Assembly (NCBI GenBank): GCA_029379385.1
Contig: CM055609.1
Location: 9,300,001 to 9,364,000 of the forward strand
DNA: 64,000 nt
Direction of reading: 5' to 3'
Origin: Quillaja saponaria
Lineage: Eukaryota; Streptophyta; Magnoliopsida; Fabales; Quillajaceae
Part shown: positions 50,901 to 63,735 of the stretch, piece by piece
Numbering within the stretch: the first letter of the stretch is position 1
Layout of the letters: each line of letters starts with the position of its first letter
Made by a program: the position numbers and the translations under genes
The notes under the pieces: model-generated
Database searches by the model: none
What the model was told of the DNA's origin: nothing
Seen by the model: only the letters and a program-made list of their open reading frames with translations

Positions 50901-53291
50901 GTATAAATCATAGTAAATAAGATATAGAATGTAATAATAAAACTAAAAGATAATAAAATATACACTTGTGTGAATCTTATCAATCAACTTGTATTAGAAG
51001 TCTCATGTATATTTTTCAACCAGCTCTATGCAAATACACGAGTTTTTATTATTTTAAAAGATATTATTATTTTTTTTTTACTACAAATAAAATTAAATAT
51101 ATATATATTATATAGTATTATATAAATTTTCAAATTGTTAAAAATAAAAATGATATGAATACAACACCATACATGAACATTCTAATACCACATATACAAA
51201 AACAAAAGATAAGAGCAATTAGGACTAGAACCAGAGTAGTTCGAGGCTTGATTTGGGGTTAACTCGTTAATTTTTTTTTAAAAATTTTAAATTATATTAA
51301 TTAAATATATCTATATATTTGGTATAATATATATTTTATTTATATATACTTTAAATATATATTAATTATTTTAAAATATTATTTTATTTTATTTAATTCA
51401 CATTATATTAACTATTTTTAGAATTTATTAAATATATTTAAGCTTCTTATCAAGTATTCGAGTCAAGCTTGAGTTTAGAAAGAGGTTCAAATTTGAGTTC
51501 AAGCTCGAATTTTTTAGTTTGAGCCGGGCTTGAATATCTTAAAATTCGGCTCAACTCAACTTGTTTTTAGCCTATCCTAATGTCAAATTCAGGACTAGGG
51601 ATAGGCAAGATGAATTAGACTTAGGTACCATTTTGCTGGAGCACTATGGTCGTGGTGGTTACATATAAAGTTGTTGAAAAGAGAAAAAAAGAAGATAAAT
51701 AATAGAGAATATTAAAAGTTAAAAATTAAAAGATTACTAAATTGTTTAAAAATATTGTAGACACACAAATAAACTTCAAATTTATTATTTATACCTAATA
51801 ATGAACAGTAATTGTGGCATTCTACTATGAAGTTATTAATCCACATTTCAACTTACCTGTCATATAATACCCATCACATTTAATAATCACACATCAACGA
51901 TGATGAGATTTGAACTTGGAACCATTAGCTCAAACGAAATGGTATTGAGTTAAAAAAAAAAATTGAACCAACTCGGGAGAGGAGGAAATAAGAAGGTTCT
52001 TTTGTTGTCTTGGTATATTGGAGTACATGTTTCATCTAAATAACCTTTTTTTACTTATTTTTTAGTTACAATAAAAAGTGTCTCTTACTTAATTTGCAAG
52101 GAAAAGAAACAAGTACTAGACAATTCTATTAATTAAAGGTTTTTTTATTTCTTTTGGAGTTTAGCTGCATTATGAAAGCATTTACGTTATTAATAGAACC
52201 CATTACACATTGTAACTGGTTAATTATGTGTAATAAGTTAATAGTCCATAGGTGAGATACATCATTTCTTAGAAAAAAGACATATATGCTTCAAAAAGGA
52301 CATGAAAAGTATGACATATAAGGAAAGGTCTAGAGATGATTGCCTAGCTAAACTGCTGAAAATGATATAAATAATTTGTATAAAAATTTTATATAACTCT
52401 TAAGAGTCTTACTCTTGCAAAACAATTGATTAATGTAATAACTCTCGTATTACTAAAGTTAGACTGATTTCCCACTCCTTAAATAAGTGAGCATCTTGAT
52501 CACTAATTGACCTATATTTAATTATTAGATTATCTATAAATTAACTGCATACTAAAAAAATATGTATTTTTTATTATTGATTTTATAATTTAAATAGGGA
52601 AGGTTGTGATAAATAAAATTATTAGGTATGTCCAATTAGTCAAAAATTTATACTAAGAGAAATTGTTTTAAAAATAATCGGCATTATTAACAATACTAGG
52701 AAAGATAATTTATGAGTGAAAAAAATAGAGGTATTTGAGTGTCAAATATCATTGAAAACTAAATACTTAATTTATTTTTCTTTAATTATATTTATCTTTC
52801 TTAATGTGAGTAAAAATGTGATTTTTTTTAATTAACCAAGCTAACACCCATTTATTCCAATCACAAAAATAGTATAATATATGATGAGAATGCAAACAAA
52901 TAAAATAGCATTAAGCATGAATTATCGCAGCATCAGCACATACCTTCCATGTTCATTGTGCCTTGGCTTCTTCTGGAATTGCCACCACATACACTCCATT
53001 TCCTTCACAAAATTCTCATACAGTACAGCTCATCCATTTTCCACTCTCTATCTTGCCTTCTTCCCAACTCTGATTCCCGAGAAAACCTTCAAATTTTTAT
53101 TCAGTATACGTTTACTTCCTGCAAATTGTTATTAAAGAATCGAAAAAAGAGATCCAAAAAAATGGGCTTTAAATTTGATCAGTTTCTCTCTCTCATGAAG
53201 ACCTCCATGAAAGTCAATCCACCTCTACTTCATTAGATTTCTAGCGGTTCTTGGATTTTTGAGCTTCTTCCTTTTCCTTTTCTCCATTTTC
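47933..53291. other. 5.4-kb gene-free gap between divergent genes
   Basis: CYP97B3 and the cyclic phosphodiesterase point away from each other, so both promoters must be in this gap. The sequence is very AT-rich with several A-runs. Degenerate repeats include a TTCGAGTCAAGCTTGAG-like patch at 51450-51560 and a sequence near 49890-49985 of the kind often seen in dispersed repeats. A SINE-like stretch with a reversed tRNA-like head lies near 51900-51965. No gene family was recognised. Confidence 0.55.
53162..53236 (+). other. possible upstream ORF in the CPDase leader
   Basis: A 24-codon ORF (MGFKFDQFLS... then TAG) ends 55 bp before the CPDase ATG. If transcription starts above 53160, it would be a uORF that could lower CPDase translation. 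There is no evidence that it is translated. Confidence 0.3.
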
Positions 53292-55445
53292 ATGGCAACC
53301 CCAGAAACAATTTCTAACCTTGAAGTGAAAAAGGATGTGTATTCGGTGTGGGCGCTTCCACCGGAAGATGTGGGTGAGAGGGTGAAGAAATTGATGGAGG
53401 GTCTCCGGTCGGAATTTGGTGGGCCCCAATTCGAACCCCATATCACTGTAGTCGGGGCGATCACTTTGACCGCCGATGACGCTCTGAACAAGTTCGATCA
53501 GCGTGTGAAGGTCTCAAGGCTTATAATGCTACGATTGATCGTGTGGCTACAGGGACTTTCTTTTATCAGTGTGTTTACCTTCTGGTTCATCCAACTGTTG
53601 AGGTAATTTTGATTTCAATGTTATTGTTATTTTGTTTGTTTTCATTCATTTGTTTGCTTTCTGGGTCTTATGTTTTTGTTTTTCTTTGGTGATAATTTTT
53701 TGAATCAGCAATTTGATTGTTACATATTTTGCTTATATTGCAGGTAGTGGAAACTAGTGCCCACTGCTCCAGCCATTTGGGTTACAGAAACTCAACTCGT
53801 AAGTTACACTACTCTATATTGTCTAACAAGAGTCTCTTCATTGATTCATCAATGAAGCTATTAGGTTTGTTGAGTGATTAAAGATGATCATTGTGAGTTT
53901 TGCTGCAGTGGGGCATGAAGCTACCACTACCAAATGTTAATGAGTGCTGAGATGAAATTTTATGTACTTCATTTGCTTTCTTTGCTTCATTTGCATGGTG
54001 ACCAGTGTCATGGATTTCAATTGAAGAGTTTACAATCTTAAAAATTGTTGTAGAGGATTGACTATTATTGTGGTATAGGGTTATTTGTTGGCGGTACCTC
54101 TGAGGTTCCTGATGTTAGAAACATTTGTTGTGGCTAAACTCTATAGAGTATAGGTTGAACTGTTGAATCAGTTACAAAGGTGGCCTTTAGGTCTGTCCAA
54201 TTACCTCCTGTAAGAACACGTTGGAGAAAGATTAAAAAGAAAATGTCAAGGATTTAAAGAATACTGGGTGCGTGTGTGCATAAATATGTAAGGTAGCAAA
54301 TTAGCACTGGCAGAAGCATATTCTGCTTGAGAGCACTGTGCCCTTGAGAGTTCAATTCAGTCATCAGCAAGCAGGCATAGGTTGGAATTGCAGTGCCTCG
54401 TGGGAGATTGTGGAGCCTTTCTGAATTGTTTGGTATATTGGGAGTCACTTGTCAAGTTTGATAAGTACGTCTAACTTCTAAGCTTCTGTAATGGTAAAAG
54501 AGAAGTTAGGTAATTTTCTGTTTATTTTAGAAAGAAAACATGAAGTTAGATAGGATTCTGGACTTCCATGGAGTGTTGAGCATGTGGTCAAATCTTGAAG
54601 CCATTATGAAATATAAAGTGACTCCAAATGTTTTCAAAAGTGTTTCAAAGAAGTTGCTAAACTGAAGGTCTATGTATTTTTTGTAGTTTTTGTTTTCCCT
54701 TGTGATGCTGATACTGTGTATAATTTGCATATACAAGACATATGGGGAACTGACAAGTGGATGTTGTGTTTTGGAAGTAACATATAATATAAACTTTATA
54801 ACCCCAAAACTCTTTCTGCTCTGCACCTAATCTTTGTCAACTACTCAAGAGTAGTAAGACAAAAATGACTGATCATGGTGCTTGTTATTTTTGAAAAAAA
54901 GAAGAAATAGAGCATTAGTACTACTTAACTAGGTCTTAGTCCCAAAATACTTGGGGTCGGCTTAGTGAGAGCTAATAACTGGAAGATTCATCATCATCTT
55001 ATAAACAATGCCTACTTCCCAAGTAAGTAGTGACTTGTTTTTCAGATTTCAGAAGAAAAGTTTTCACAACTAGAAGGCAATAGAGTAGATCTTTGTAGTT
55101 CAGAACTCTGCAACTGATAGTTAAGTACATAGAAAATATATGAAGAGTCAAGGTGAGATATTTGGGCCATACTGACAAAAATAGCAAAGTTTTTGATAAC
55201 TCTGCTTCTTTACTGAACATGGCTCTCTATTGTTGCAGCTTACATGCCGCATTTGAGCATTCTCTATGGAGATTTGACTGATGATGAGAAGAAAAGAGCC
55301 TCAAGAGAAAGCCAACATTCTTGATGCAAGTCTCAGTGGCTTGAGCTTCCAGATAAGTCGCCTAGCACTGTACAAAACAGACACTGAAGACAAGACTCTC
55401 AAATCATGGGAGAAAATCTCTGAGATCACCCTGAGCCCAAATTAG
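53292..55445 (+). CDS. cyclic phosphodiesterase (CPDase, 2H family), with two single-base indels
   Basis: CPDase opens ADP-ribose 1'',2''-cyclic phosphate, a by-product of tRNA splicing, and also nucleoside 2',3'-cyclic phosphates. Exons 53292-53602, 53744-53798, 55239-55445. The two histidine motifs of the 2H fold are present: HITVVG in exon 1 and HLSILYG in exon 3. Other conserved runs are VYSVWALPPEDV, LMEGLRSEFGGP and LALYKTDTEDKTLKSWEK. Exon 1 is 311 nt where 312 is needed: near 53495 the frame slips, and the downstream family sequence (GLKAYNATIDRVATGTF) is in another frame. Exon 3 is 207 nt where 206 is needed: one extra base at 55299-55300 breaks the frame before KANILDASL. With both repaired the length is about 190 residues, as in the family. 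AATAAA signals at 55499 and 55529 fit the 3' end. Confidence 0.85.
54920..54975 (+). repeat. SINE-like fragment in CPDase intron 2
   Basis: TCTTAGTCCCAAAATACTTGG followed by GGTCGGCT resembles the conserved part of a widespread plant SINE family (Au-SINE type). It is short and has no defined ends. Confidence 0.4.
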
Positions 55446-57585
55446 CTCTTCTACTCTGTCTTAACACTTCAATGCCTACATTGTAATAAGAAATTAAAAA
55501 TAAACTTCAGCAGTGCTTGAGTTGTAAGAATAAATTTTAGCATGACTTTCAATAATATAAACATTTAACAATCACCATCTGAGTTTTAACTAGGGAGTAG
55601 AGGGCCCTTCAATCTAGTTTGTGCATGGCAATGAACCGGATATGATTCCATCTGATGAAAATGATCTGATTTGAAATAGATAAAACTTAACATGACAAAA
55701 ATTGTACTTTGAATTACTAATTTTTTGACACAATTTTGTGATTATTCGTGAATCAGGAACAATTCTTTGATTTGATCTGAATTTAATGAATCAATAATAT
55801 ATAAAATTGACTCGATTAAATTGGGTACTCAAGGGATTAACTTATCATTTTTAAATTAATCAAGCTTTGATAACATGATTCATGTTCCCACACAAATTCC
55901 ACGTGATGTTTATCCATAATCACAAGGTATATATGAACCTTATGGCCTAAAGTTCCAAGCTTTTGACAACAACTTTTCTACCAACAAAGAAAAAGAATGG
56001 AATTTTAGTAGTCAATAACGACAGCAGCCTCGAAATCTCAGGATAACCATGATTAGCTAAAATAGACTAAAACTCATTCATAATTTAGAAATATATTGCG
56101 TATACGGAACAAACTTCACTTCAAAGTTCACTTCGTAACACATATCTCATTGTTACTGTAATTTATTTAGTCATTAAATTATTACATATTTTTAAATTTT
56201 GTCAAAATTTTTAAAGAGAGTATGTTGTTTCTTTAATTGATGGACAGTACCATCTAACTGAAAATTTCTCACTTACATAAAATATTTGTCATTTGGTCAA
56301 ATATTTAATCAGTCTATTAACAGTGGAAAGGAACTTTATATATATATATTTTTAAAAATAGTAATAAAACTATGGAATTAATGATAGAGCTCTAACCACG
56401 GACAACTGGCTTAGATAATTTTGGTGTGAACAATGTATTATTATTTGGTTTTGGCCAACAAAGTTTATACAAATGCAACCCACTTGCCCCACTTGTCAAA
56501 AAGTCAGAAGAATTATGAAATCCAGCAATGAATCAAGTGGGGAAACTTTGTAATTCCTCTTGGCTAATATTATAGTTGTGTTGGCCAAGATTCAGGGATA
56601 TTTAAGGTCTAAAATTTTATATGTTGGCTAATATTTCCATAGGAAAAAACAACTATACAAATAATAAGAATCTATTGCCAAGTACAAGTATTTTTATACC
56701 AATAAAAAAGAGAATTTTTGATCATCAATGAAAATAAATGACTTAAAAATATATATATATATATATATACTTATAAATTCATCATTATAAATTGAATTTG
56801 TTAGAGTTACATTTACTTAATAAAAAATATCACCTATCAAGATAAAACTGCATAACATATATATATTTTTTTTCAAATTACGTTGTCTACATCAACCTTC
56901 TCCATTCTCATGATATTTGGTTTTTTTTTTTTAACCAAAAATTGTGTTTTTTGTTCGAGACTTAGTAATAATATTTTTAATTTGGTATTTTCAACTTAAT
57001 CATTTGTCAACTAAAAAGAAAATTATTCAATGCCACTTTTTTTTTTAAAATATATATATATCTGGATCCAGGTATGGTGGTAATTATTAATCAACCGTCA
57101 ATGACACACTCACGTGGCTTACTGCAATGAGCAAAACGACATCGTATGTTCCACGTCCTCACTGCAATCTAGGAATAACATCCATTCACTTTCTTGGATC
57201 CCTGTCTGGGACCCACTTAACTAGGCTTGCATTGTTTTCTCATACGCCGAAATTTCGAGCACGCGCTATCAACGCGTGTGGACCACATTGTCTTCCACCG
57301 CTATTCAAATTTGTCAACCTAGCCTACTAAGGACCACCCGAGAAGAAACTAACATGAACATGGAGTTATAATAGTTTAGTTCTTCTTCAAAAACCTCAAA
57401 AACTCTTTTCTCATTTCTATCTATCTCAAAAAAATCTCAATTCAATTTCTCTTTCTCAGTTAATTTTCTTAAGGATTTTCTATAAACCCAATCACTCTTA
57501 TAAATTGTTAGATTTAGAAGCTAAATTTGAATTGCGCTGTGAATTTCAAAATCCCTTTAATTCTGAGTTTGGTATTCTATTTAAC
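55446..57585. other. intergenic region between CPDase and the Raf-like kinase
   Basis: No gene is seen. It starts with the CPDase 3' UTR, passes through AT-rich DNA with a TA microsatellite near 56745-56770, and ends in the promoter and pyrimidine-rich leader of the kinase gene. Confidence 0.6.
57111..57375 (+). promoter_or_regulatory. promoter of the Raf-like kinase: G-box and TATA-like element
   Basis: A perfect G-box CACGTG at 57111-57116 and a TATAATA at about 57367 lie 475 and 220 bp before the ATG. G-boxes bind bZIP and bHLH factors of light and ABA response. Function is inferred from motif only. Confidence 0.4.
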
Positions 57586-60500
57586 ATGAGTATGGAAACA
57601 AAAAATCCGGTGAGGTTTACTTTAGGGAAGCAATCGTCGCTAGCACCGGAGCGGCATAGTGGAAGAACGAGCTCCGATGATGAGCGGGAAGATATGGAGG
57701 GAATTGATCCGGGGTTCAGGCTAATGTATTTGGCCAATGAAGCTGATTTAGAAGGGATTCGTGAGCTTCTGGATTCGGGTCTTGATGTGAATTTCCGGGA
57801 CATAGATAATCGGACGGCTCTTCATATTGCAGCTTGTCAGGGTTTAACTGATGTTGTTGCTTTGTTGCTTGAAAGAGGAGCTCATATCGACCCAAAAGAT
57901 CGGTGGGGGAGTACGGTAATTACAATTTTCTGTATTTGTTGTTTACACTGTTTGAACTAATGAAAGTACACTTTTTGCTTATGTTGTTATTAAGCAGTTG
58001 AAAGTAGAAAATCAAAAAGGACGTTATAGGTAGAAGAGAATTTGTTGCTTAGAAACTTGAATTCTATAAGGAAATGTGGTTAACTTATGTGACCATTTAC
58101 AGATTTGGATGGTGTTCTGGATGTGAAGGCTAGGTGTTTTAATATGTTTGTTTCTTTTTTTCCTAGCAGAAGAAAGAAAGAAAATCCAATTATTGGAATA
58201 TTAACACGATTTTTCTTGCACAGCCTCTTGCAGATGCTATACACTATAAAAACCATGATGTAATTAAACTATTGGAGAAACATGGCGCTAAGCATCTGGT
58301 ATGTGTGGTTTCAGGGTTATTGCACAAATTTTGAGACAGCACTACTTTTTTTTCTTTGTATTGGTGTTAGCTTAGAAGTACTAACATTCTTCTGGTGCTT
58401 TTTGATTCATATGCTTGTACCACCCAGATGGCCCCTATGCATGTCAAGCATGCCCGTGAAGTTCCAGAATATGAAATTGATCCTAAAGAACTTGATTTTA
58501 CCAATAGTGTCGGCATAACAAAGGTATTACATGGCTACAATATATATATTTATGTCAACAGATGGATTTTTTTTTTCTGTCTAATACTCTAATTATGTTA
58601 GATGGGAACCTTGGGAAGCACTACTTAATACTTAGACTCCAATTAGTTAAATGTCTTTTACTGTCCTCCATTGGAGTTATGCTATGAACTTCTGGATGGG
58701 TCAATATTACCTTTGTGATAGTTTCAACTGACAACTTAATATAAGTTCTCTTAACCACACACTGTTTAAAAGATGTTGGTGAGAAATTCCTAAGTGACGC
58801 CTGTATAATGTAAAAAGTGATTGGGAAAATTACTAATTATGCCTTCACAAGGAATGCGAGTAATTTGGCATTTTGTATTTTCTAAACGTGTTATAGAAAT
58901 GAAATATTTGATATAAATAGCAATATTAAATAGCAGCCCAATTTGTAAGAGCATTTTTTGTTTTTCAATTAAGTTGATAAACATGTACGACTGCATCTTA
59001 CAGTTATTGTATTTCAGGGAACCTTCTGTATAGCATCTTGGCGTGGAACAGAGGTTGCAGTAAAAAAGCTCGCGGAGGAAGTGATTACCGATGAGGAAAA
59101 AGTGTGGGTATTCATTCAACGTAGTGTATTATTCATTCTACTAATTTCATGATTACTAAAATGCTTGTCTACTAACAGGAATGGGTTTAGAGATGAGCTT
59201 GCATTGTTCCTGAAGATACGGCATCCAAATGTAGTCCAGTTTCTGGGTGCTGTGACTCAAAGCAGTCCAATGATGATTGTGACAGAATATCTGCCGAAGG
59301 TTTGTCCTTTCGTCTGGTTTGCACGGAATATGGTTTCTTTGTCTTTCCTGGATTAATTACATTGATTCATTTTAAAATAGTGCATGTATTGATTGATCAT
59401 AGTTTACAGTGCATTAGCATCTATAAAACTGGAAATCTTTCAGCCATAGTGTGTGTAGCTTATACATGCTTTAAGAATGAGTTATTCTCTTGTGCACCAG
59501 CTAAACTGTGGAGATGACTTCAAATTTATATGTAGTGTATTCGTAGGCATCACAAAGAAGCTTCTTTGACGTAATATTTTGTGTATGAAACATCTGAAAA
59601 AAGTTTGAACACTTAATGACTGATAAAAAACAAGAACCATTTTCTCTGTGACTCTGCCCTCAATAAGTAGTAGGTTCTTTCCTAAAAAATTGAACTTGGT
59701 TTTTGTCTCTAGACAGTTGCTTTTCTATAGAGCTACAGCCGAATATTAGACTGAAGGTGAGTGATCCAAATAAGATTCTGGTGCAGTAAGGTGGAGGAAG
59801 TAGCTATTTCATTCTCCCTCATAGGTTTTTCCATTCAAATTACAAAGTAGGTTTTTGCTTCTACATTACCATAGAAAGTAATTGATTTCTCTGCTTTGAA
59901 AATCATTGAAGTCAAGAGGTAGGCAATATTTCATTTTATTTGTTTTCCTTCACTCATTAGCATATATTGCTTAATGTTCTTCCAGCAAAAGAAAAAACAT
60001 ACTTATTAATGTTCTTGGCTTTTAATCTTTATTTATTTTTGTTAAGAAAGGGATGAAAAGAGCTATTGTTCTGTTTGCTAAATCAATTATCAATCTATGA
60101 AATATATTACGTCCTCGTGTTAATAACACTTTCCTACTCTCTGAAAGAATAAGTTGGAGTTGAAATCTCTTGGTGTTCTATAATTTTAAAGTCGTTTTAA
60201 AGTTTAAGGAGGTCTATGTTTCTTGCTAATTTAATTTTTCCATTTGTGGTGCAGGGAGATCTACGTGCATTCTTAAAAAGAAAAGGAGCTTTAAAACCAA
60301 CACAAGCTGTGAGATTTGCACTTGATATTGCAAGGTGCTAACTGCTTTTATGCATTGAACTGGATATTCTTGTGCAGAATGTTATGCAGAAAAAGCGTAC
60401 AAATTATTTTGTGTTGTTAAATTGTATTAATCATATGGTTTTGGTTTCTTTCAAAACTTCTTACTAGCACTACAAAAACATGACTGATCTTTGGGATCTC

Positions 60501-63500
60501 TGTCACTCAAAAGAATTCATTAACAGTAACAACATGTAACTTTGTTTTACTTATGCATGAGAATTGAGAACTAATGCTTACTCGCACAAAGACAGCAAGC
60601 TGAAAACAATGTCATACTGTAAATTTTAAGAATGCAAAGAGATAGAGAGAAAGGTAAGAAGTATTACAGTGGATTTAGATCTTCACTCATTTGGCAGTAG
60701 GTAGACAAACGAACATGTAGGCATTTATCAAGTGTTGTGGTTAATCTTTCTTTCAGAACAGTTTGAGTCACAAGAAAGTGGTGATCAGAACCATGGATAG
60801 AAATTTTCGTTTTAACTTTTTTCTTTTGTACCTTTAAGCATATACTTCAACTCTTAAATTCAGTAAGAAAAGAAATCAGTAATACAGGTTAAACACCTCA
60901 TTCTACTCTTGTGTATCATTTTTAAGATGATAAATGCAAATCTGATGATCTCTATCTTCAACTGGACTTGGCATAACTTTCTAGAGAGAAAAAGTTTTGT
61001 GGTAACAAAAATATAAGTGTTGGTTTTAGTTAGTATATGTTTCTTGGTAGTTGGTATAAGGACAATATTACTTGATGCTTCTTGGATTTCCTTGTTTCCT
61101 CCCCAAATAATTGAGTGGCACTTTTGAAATTTATGCAGAGGAATGAGTTATTTGCATGAGAATAAGCCAGCACCAATAATTCACCGCGATCTTGAGCCTT
61201 CGTAAGTTTCCTTGCTCAAGTCTAACATGTGTATATAGAAGCATTCTCAGATGAGCCTTTCCATTCAAACTTCTGTCTGCCTTAGTTATCCGAGATTAAG
61301 CGCTTTTTTTTAATCATCTATTTCTCTTATGGGTAAGCTAATAGAAACATATTGCGGGATGATTCGGGGCACCTAAAAGTTGCAGACTTTGGGGTTAGCA
61401 AGCTGCTGACAGTTAAAGAAGATAGGCCTCTAACTTGCCAAGACACATCTTGTGAGTGGTGTTTACATTTATATGTTGTAGTTGTCTTTGAACTTGAAAT
61501 CTTGCATGCATGAATGTGGAAGGATGTTATAATTTTCTTATGCAGCTGACTTAGTCTTGATGGATTCATAATTTGTAACGAAGAAATATGTTATTCGTCA
61601 TTGATAGGTCGATATGTGGCTCCAGAGGTTTTCAAAAGTGGAGAATATGGTACCAAAGTGGATGTGTTCTCATTTGCGTTAATCCTGCAAGAGGTAAAGA
61701 TTTCTAGTTCTTCAATCCCTCACAGAAGTTAACTGAAAGCTATTCCATTAATTAGTGCATATACCTCATGATAAGAAGTATATGTTGTTTATCAAAAACG
61801 GAAATTGAGAGTTTCCAACAACCAATGGAAGGAGTTGTCACATGTATCATTTGACTGCATTTTCTCTTTTTTCCTACTGGGTAATGACTTCAGCCACTGA
61901 GAAGAGGTAGTTACTTTCCCCTATTAGGGGATTTTCAGTTATTGTTTGGAAAAACATTTGCGTTGAATTTTACACCACCAGGTTGCATGAAAAAAAATAC
62001 ACTTGAAATTTTTGAATGAAACAAATGAAGCCTAAGGAAATAACAACCTGCCTAGGGAGAATCATTGTTTTATTGATGCTAATTAGGATTGTATAGGGTA
62101 GAGCATGATTTTTAGTAAAAGCTTTTTTCTTCTTTTTATTCGTTCCTAGTGATAGTTGTTGAACTGACTTCAGTAAGGACCACATGGTTAGGACACCACA
62201 TTTCCAAGTAATATCTGAAACTCATTTATACAGCTCAAGCATGTGGTTTCATTAATTTATTTTGTTAATTTATATACAAGATAGTATCTTCAAGTTTTAT
62301 TATAGTGATGTTCCCATTAATGATTAATGAAAGATTATGGGGTTACAGTGCATTTCCTCTGAAAGCGCACTATTCTAAATTTCTAACTGGTTGTGTACTA
62401 GTAAAATATATTGTTTTTCTGTGCTTTAGATGATTGAGGGATGCCCACCATTTCATGCAAAGCAAGAAAATGAAGTTCCTAATGCATATGCTGCAAAAGA
62501 ACGTCCACCTTTCAGAGCTCCAACCAAGCTTTATTCTCATGGACTAAGAGAGTAATCTTCTATGCTTTTTGTGTTTTCTTTTCCTTCTGGCTTTTTTACC
62601 TCCTGGTTTGAGAACAAATAACAGGATATTGAAACTTTTTTATTGCTTGACTTCATAAATCATAATGGTTGCAGTCTATTGATATGGCAGAGTTTTTAAT
62701 TATGAATGAGGTTTTTACTTCTATCATCTCACTCTCACCTAAATAGGAATGTATACTAGTGAGGAGTATCCACATACTTGTAAACATATTTCCATGTCGA
62801 GAGTGCAAATATCTTCATTCTTTATAATGAAAATGTGGGTATTGGGCTTAACTTGTTTTTATAGTTTGTTTTATCCAATTGTTCTTGATAAGAGATAATT
62901 TGTAATTAGACAATTGGCTTGTGGACTTACTGCTGAAAATTCTTCCTCTCAAGCATCTTGCTTTCACCTTTAAGTATATGGTTATGTCATTCGTATTTTT
63001 CTTATCTAAGTGACTTTTGCTTGCAGATTGATTCAGGAGTGCTGGAATGAGAATCCAGCTAGGAGACCAACGTTTAGGCAAATAATAACAAAATTGGAGT
63101 CCATCTACAACAGACTTAGTCATAAAAGGCGTTGGAAGGTCTCTCTCCTTCCACCCTTCCCCTCTCCCCCCCCCCCCCCCCCTCTCTCACCCTCTGGATC
63201 CACATCTCTGTGTGGGCTGCACAACTTCTAGTTCAGAAAATTTTGGTATCATACTTTACTAATGAAATTAAAAATGGTATTTCCAATCTCAACCATTCTT
63301 TCGTAGCTATGATCTGAGCTAAACAGTTTTCTACAGTTAATGATATCCATATAATGCAAAGGTGCCTATTATTGGATAGCTTGAGAAAATACATTGCACA
63401 TAAAAAACCCTTTCTGTCCTCTTTGCAGTCGAGTCCACAAACAATATCTAGTAGTTTGATTTTCTTGAGTTTAAATAGCTATTGGCTACTTAATTGCAAA

Positions 63501-63735
63501 ATGGTTTTGCTAGTCCTAGTCTCTCTTGGGAAGTGAGATTTTTACATGATGTGGGTCATTGGCTATTCATATTTCCTTTATCTGATTACTAAATGTGTGT
63601 TTCTCTTGTTCCTTGTATCATGTGCAGGTCAGACCATTGAAATGCTTCCAGAATCTGGAAGCGATGCTGAAGAGAGACCATTCAAATTTAAGCAGATCCA
63701 GCCGTTCATCTTGTTCTTCAGCTAGCAGCATATGA
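57586..63735 (+). CDS. BHP: ankyrin-repeat Raf-like (integrin-linked type) protein kinase, BHP / At4g18950-like
   Basis: A 461-residue cytosolic kinase of the group C Raf-like MAPKKKs. The Arabidopsis relative BHP takes part in blue-light activation of the guard-cell proton pump. Twelve exons, all in phase: 57586-57915, 58224-58298, 58428-58523, 59018-59103, 59179-59299, 60255-60334, 61139-61201, 61345-61451, 61608-61693, 62430-62551, 63027-63138, 63628-63735. Ankyrin repeats fill about residues 50-135 (DIDNRTALHIAACQGLTDVV, then DRWGSTPLADA). The kinase follows. Its glycine loop is degenerate (KGTFCIASWRG), the ATP lysine is present (VAVKKL), the catalytic loop reads HRDLEPSN with Glu in place of the usual Lys, and DFG is intact (VADFGVSKLL). 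The tail is Ser-rich. The start is the first ATG (MSMETKNPVRF); earlier in-frame codons lack ATG. Orthology to BHP is by recalled similarity. Confidence 0.9.
63166..63182 (+). repeat. C17 mononucleotide run
   Basis: Seventeen C in a row lie 28 bp inside intron 11 of the Raf-like kinase, within a CT-rich stretch that begins right after the splice donor. Runs this long are unstable and often miscounted in assemblies. Confidence 0.9.
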
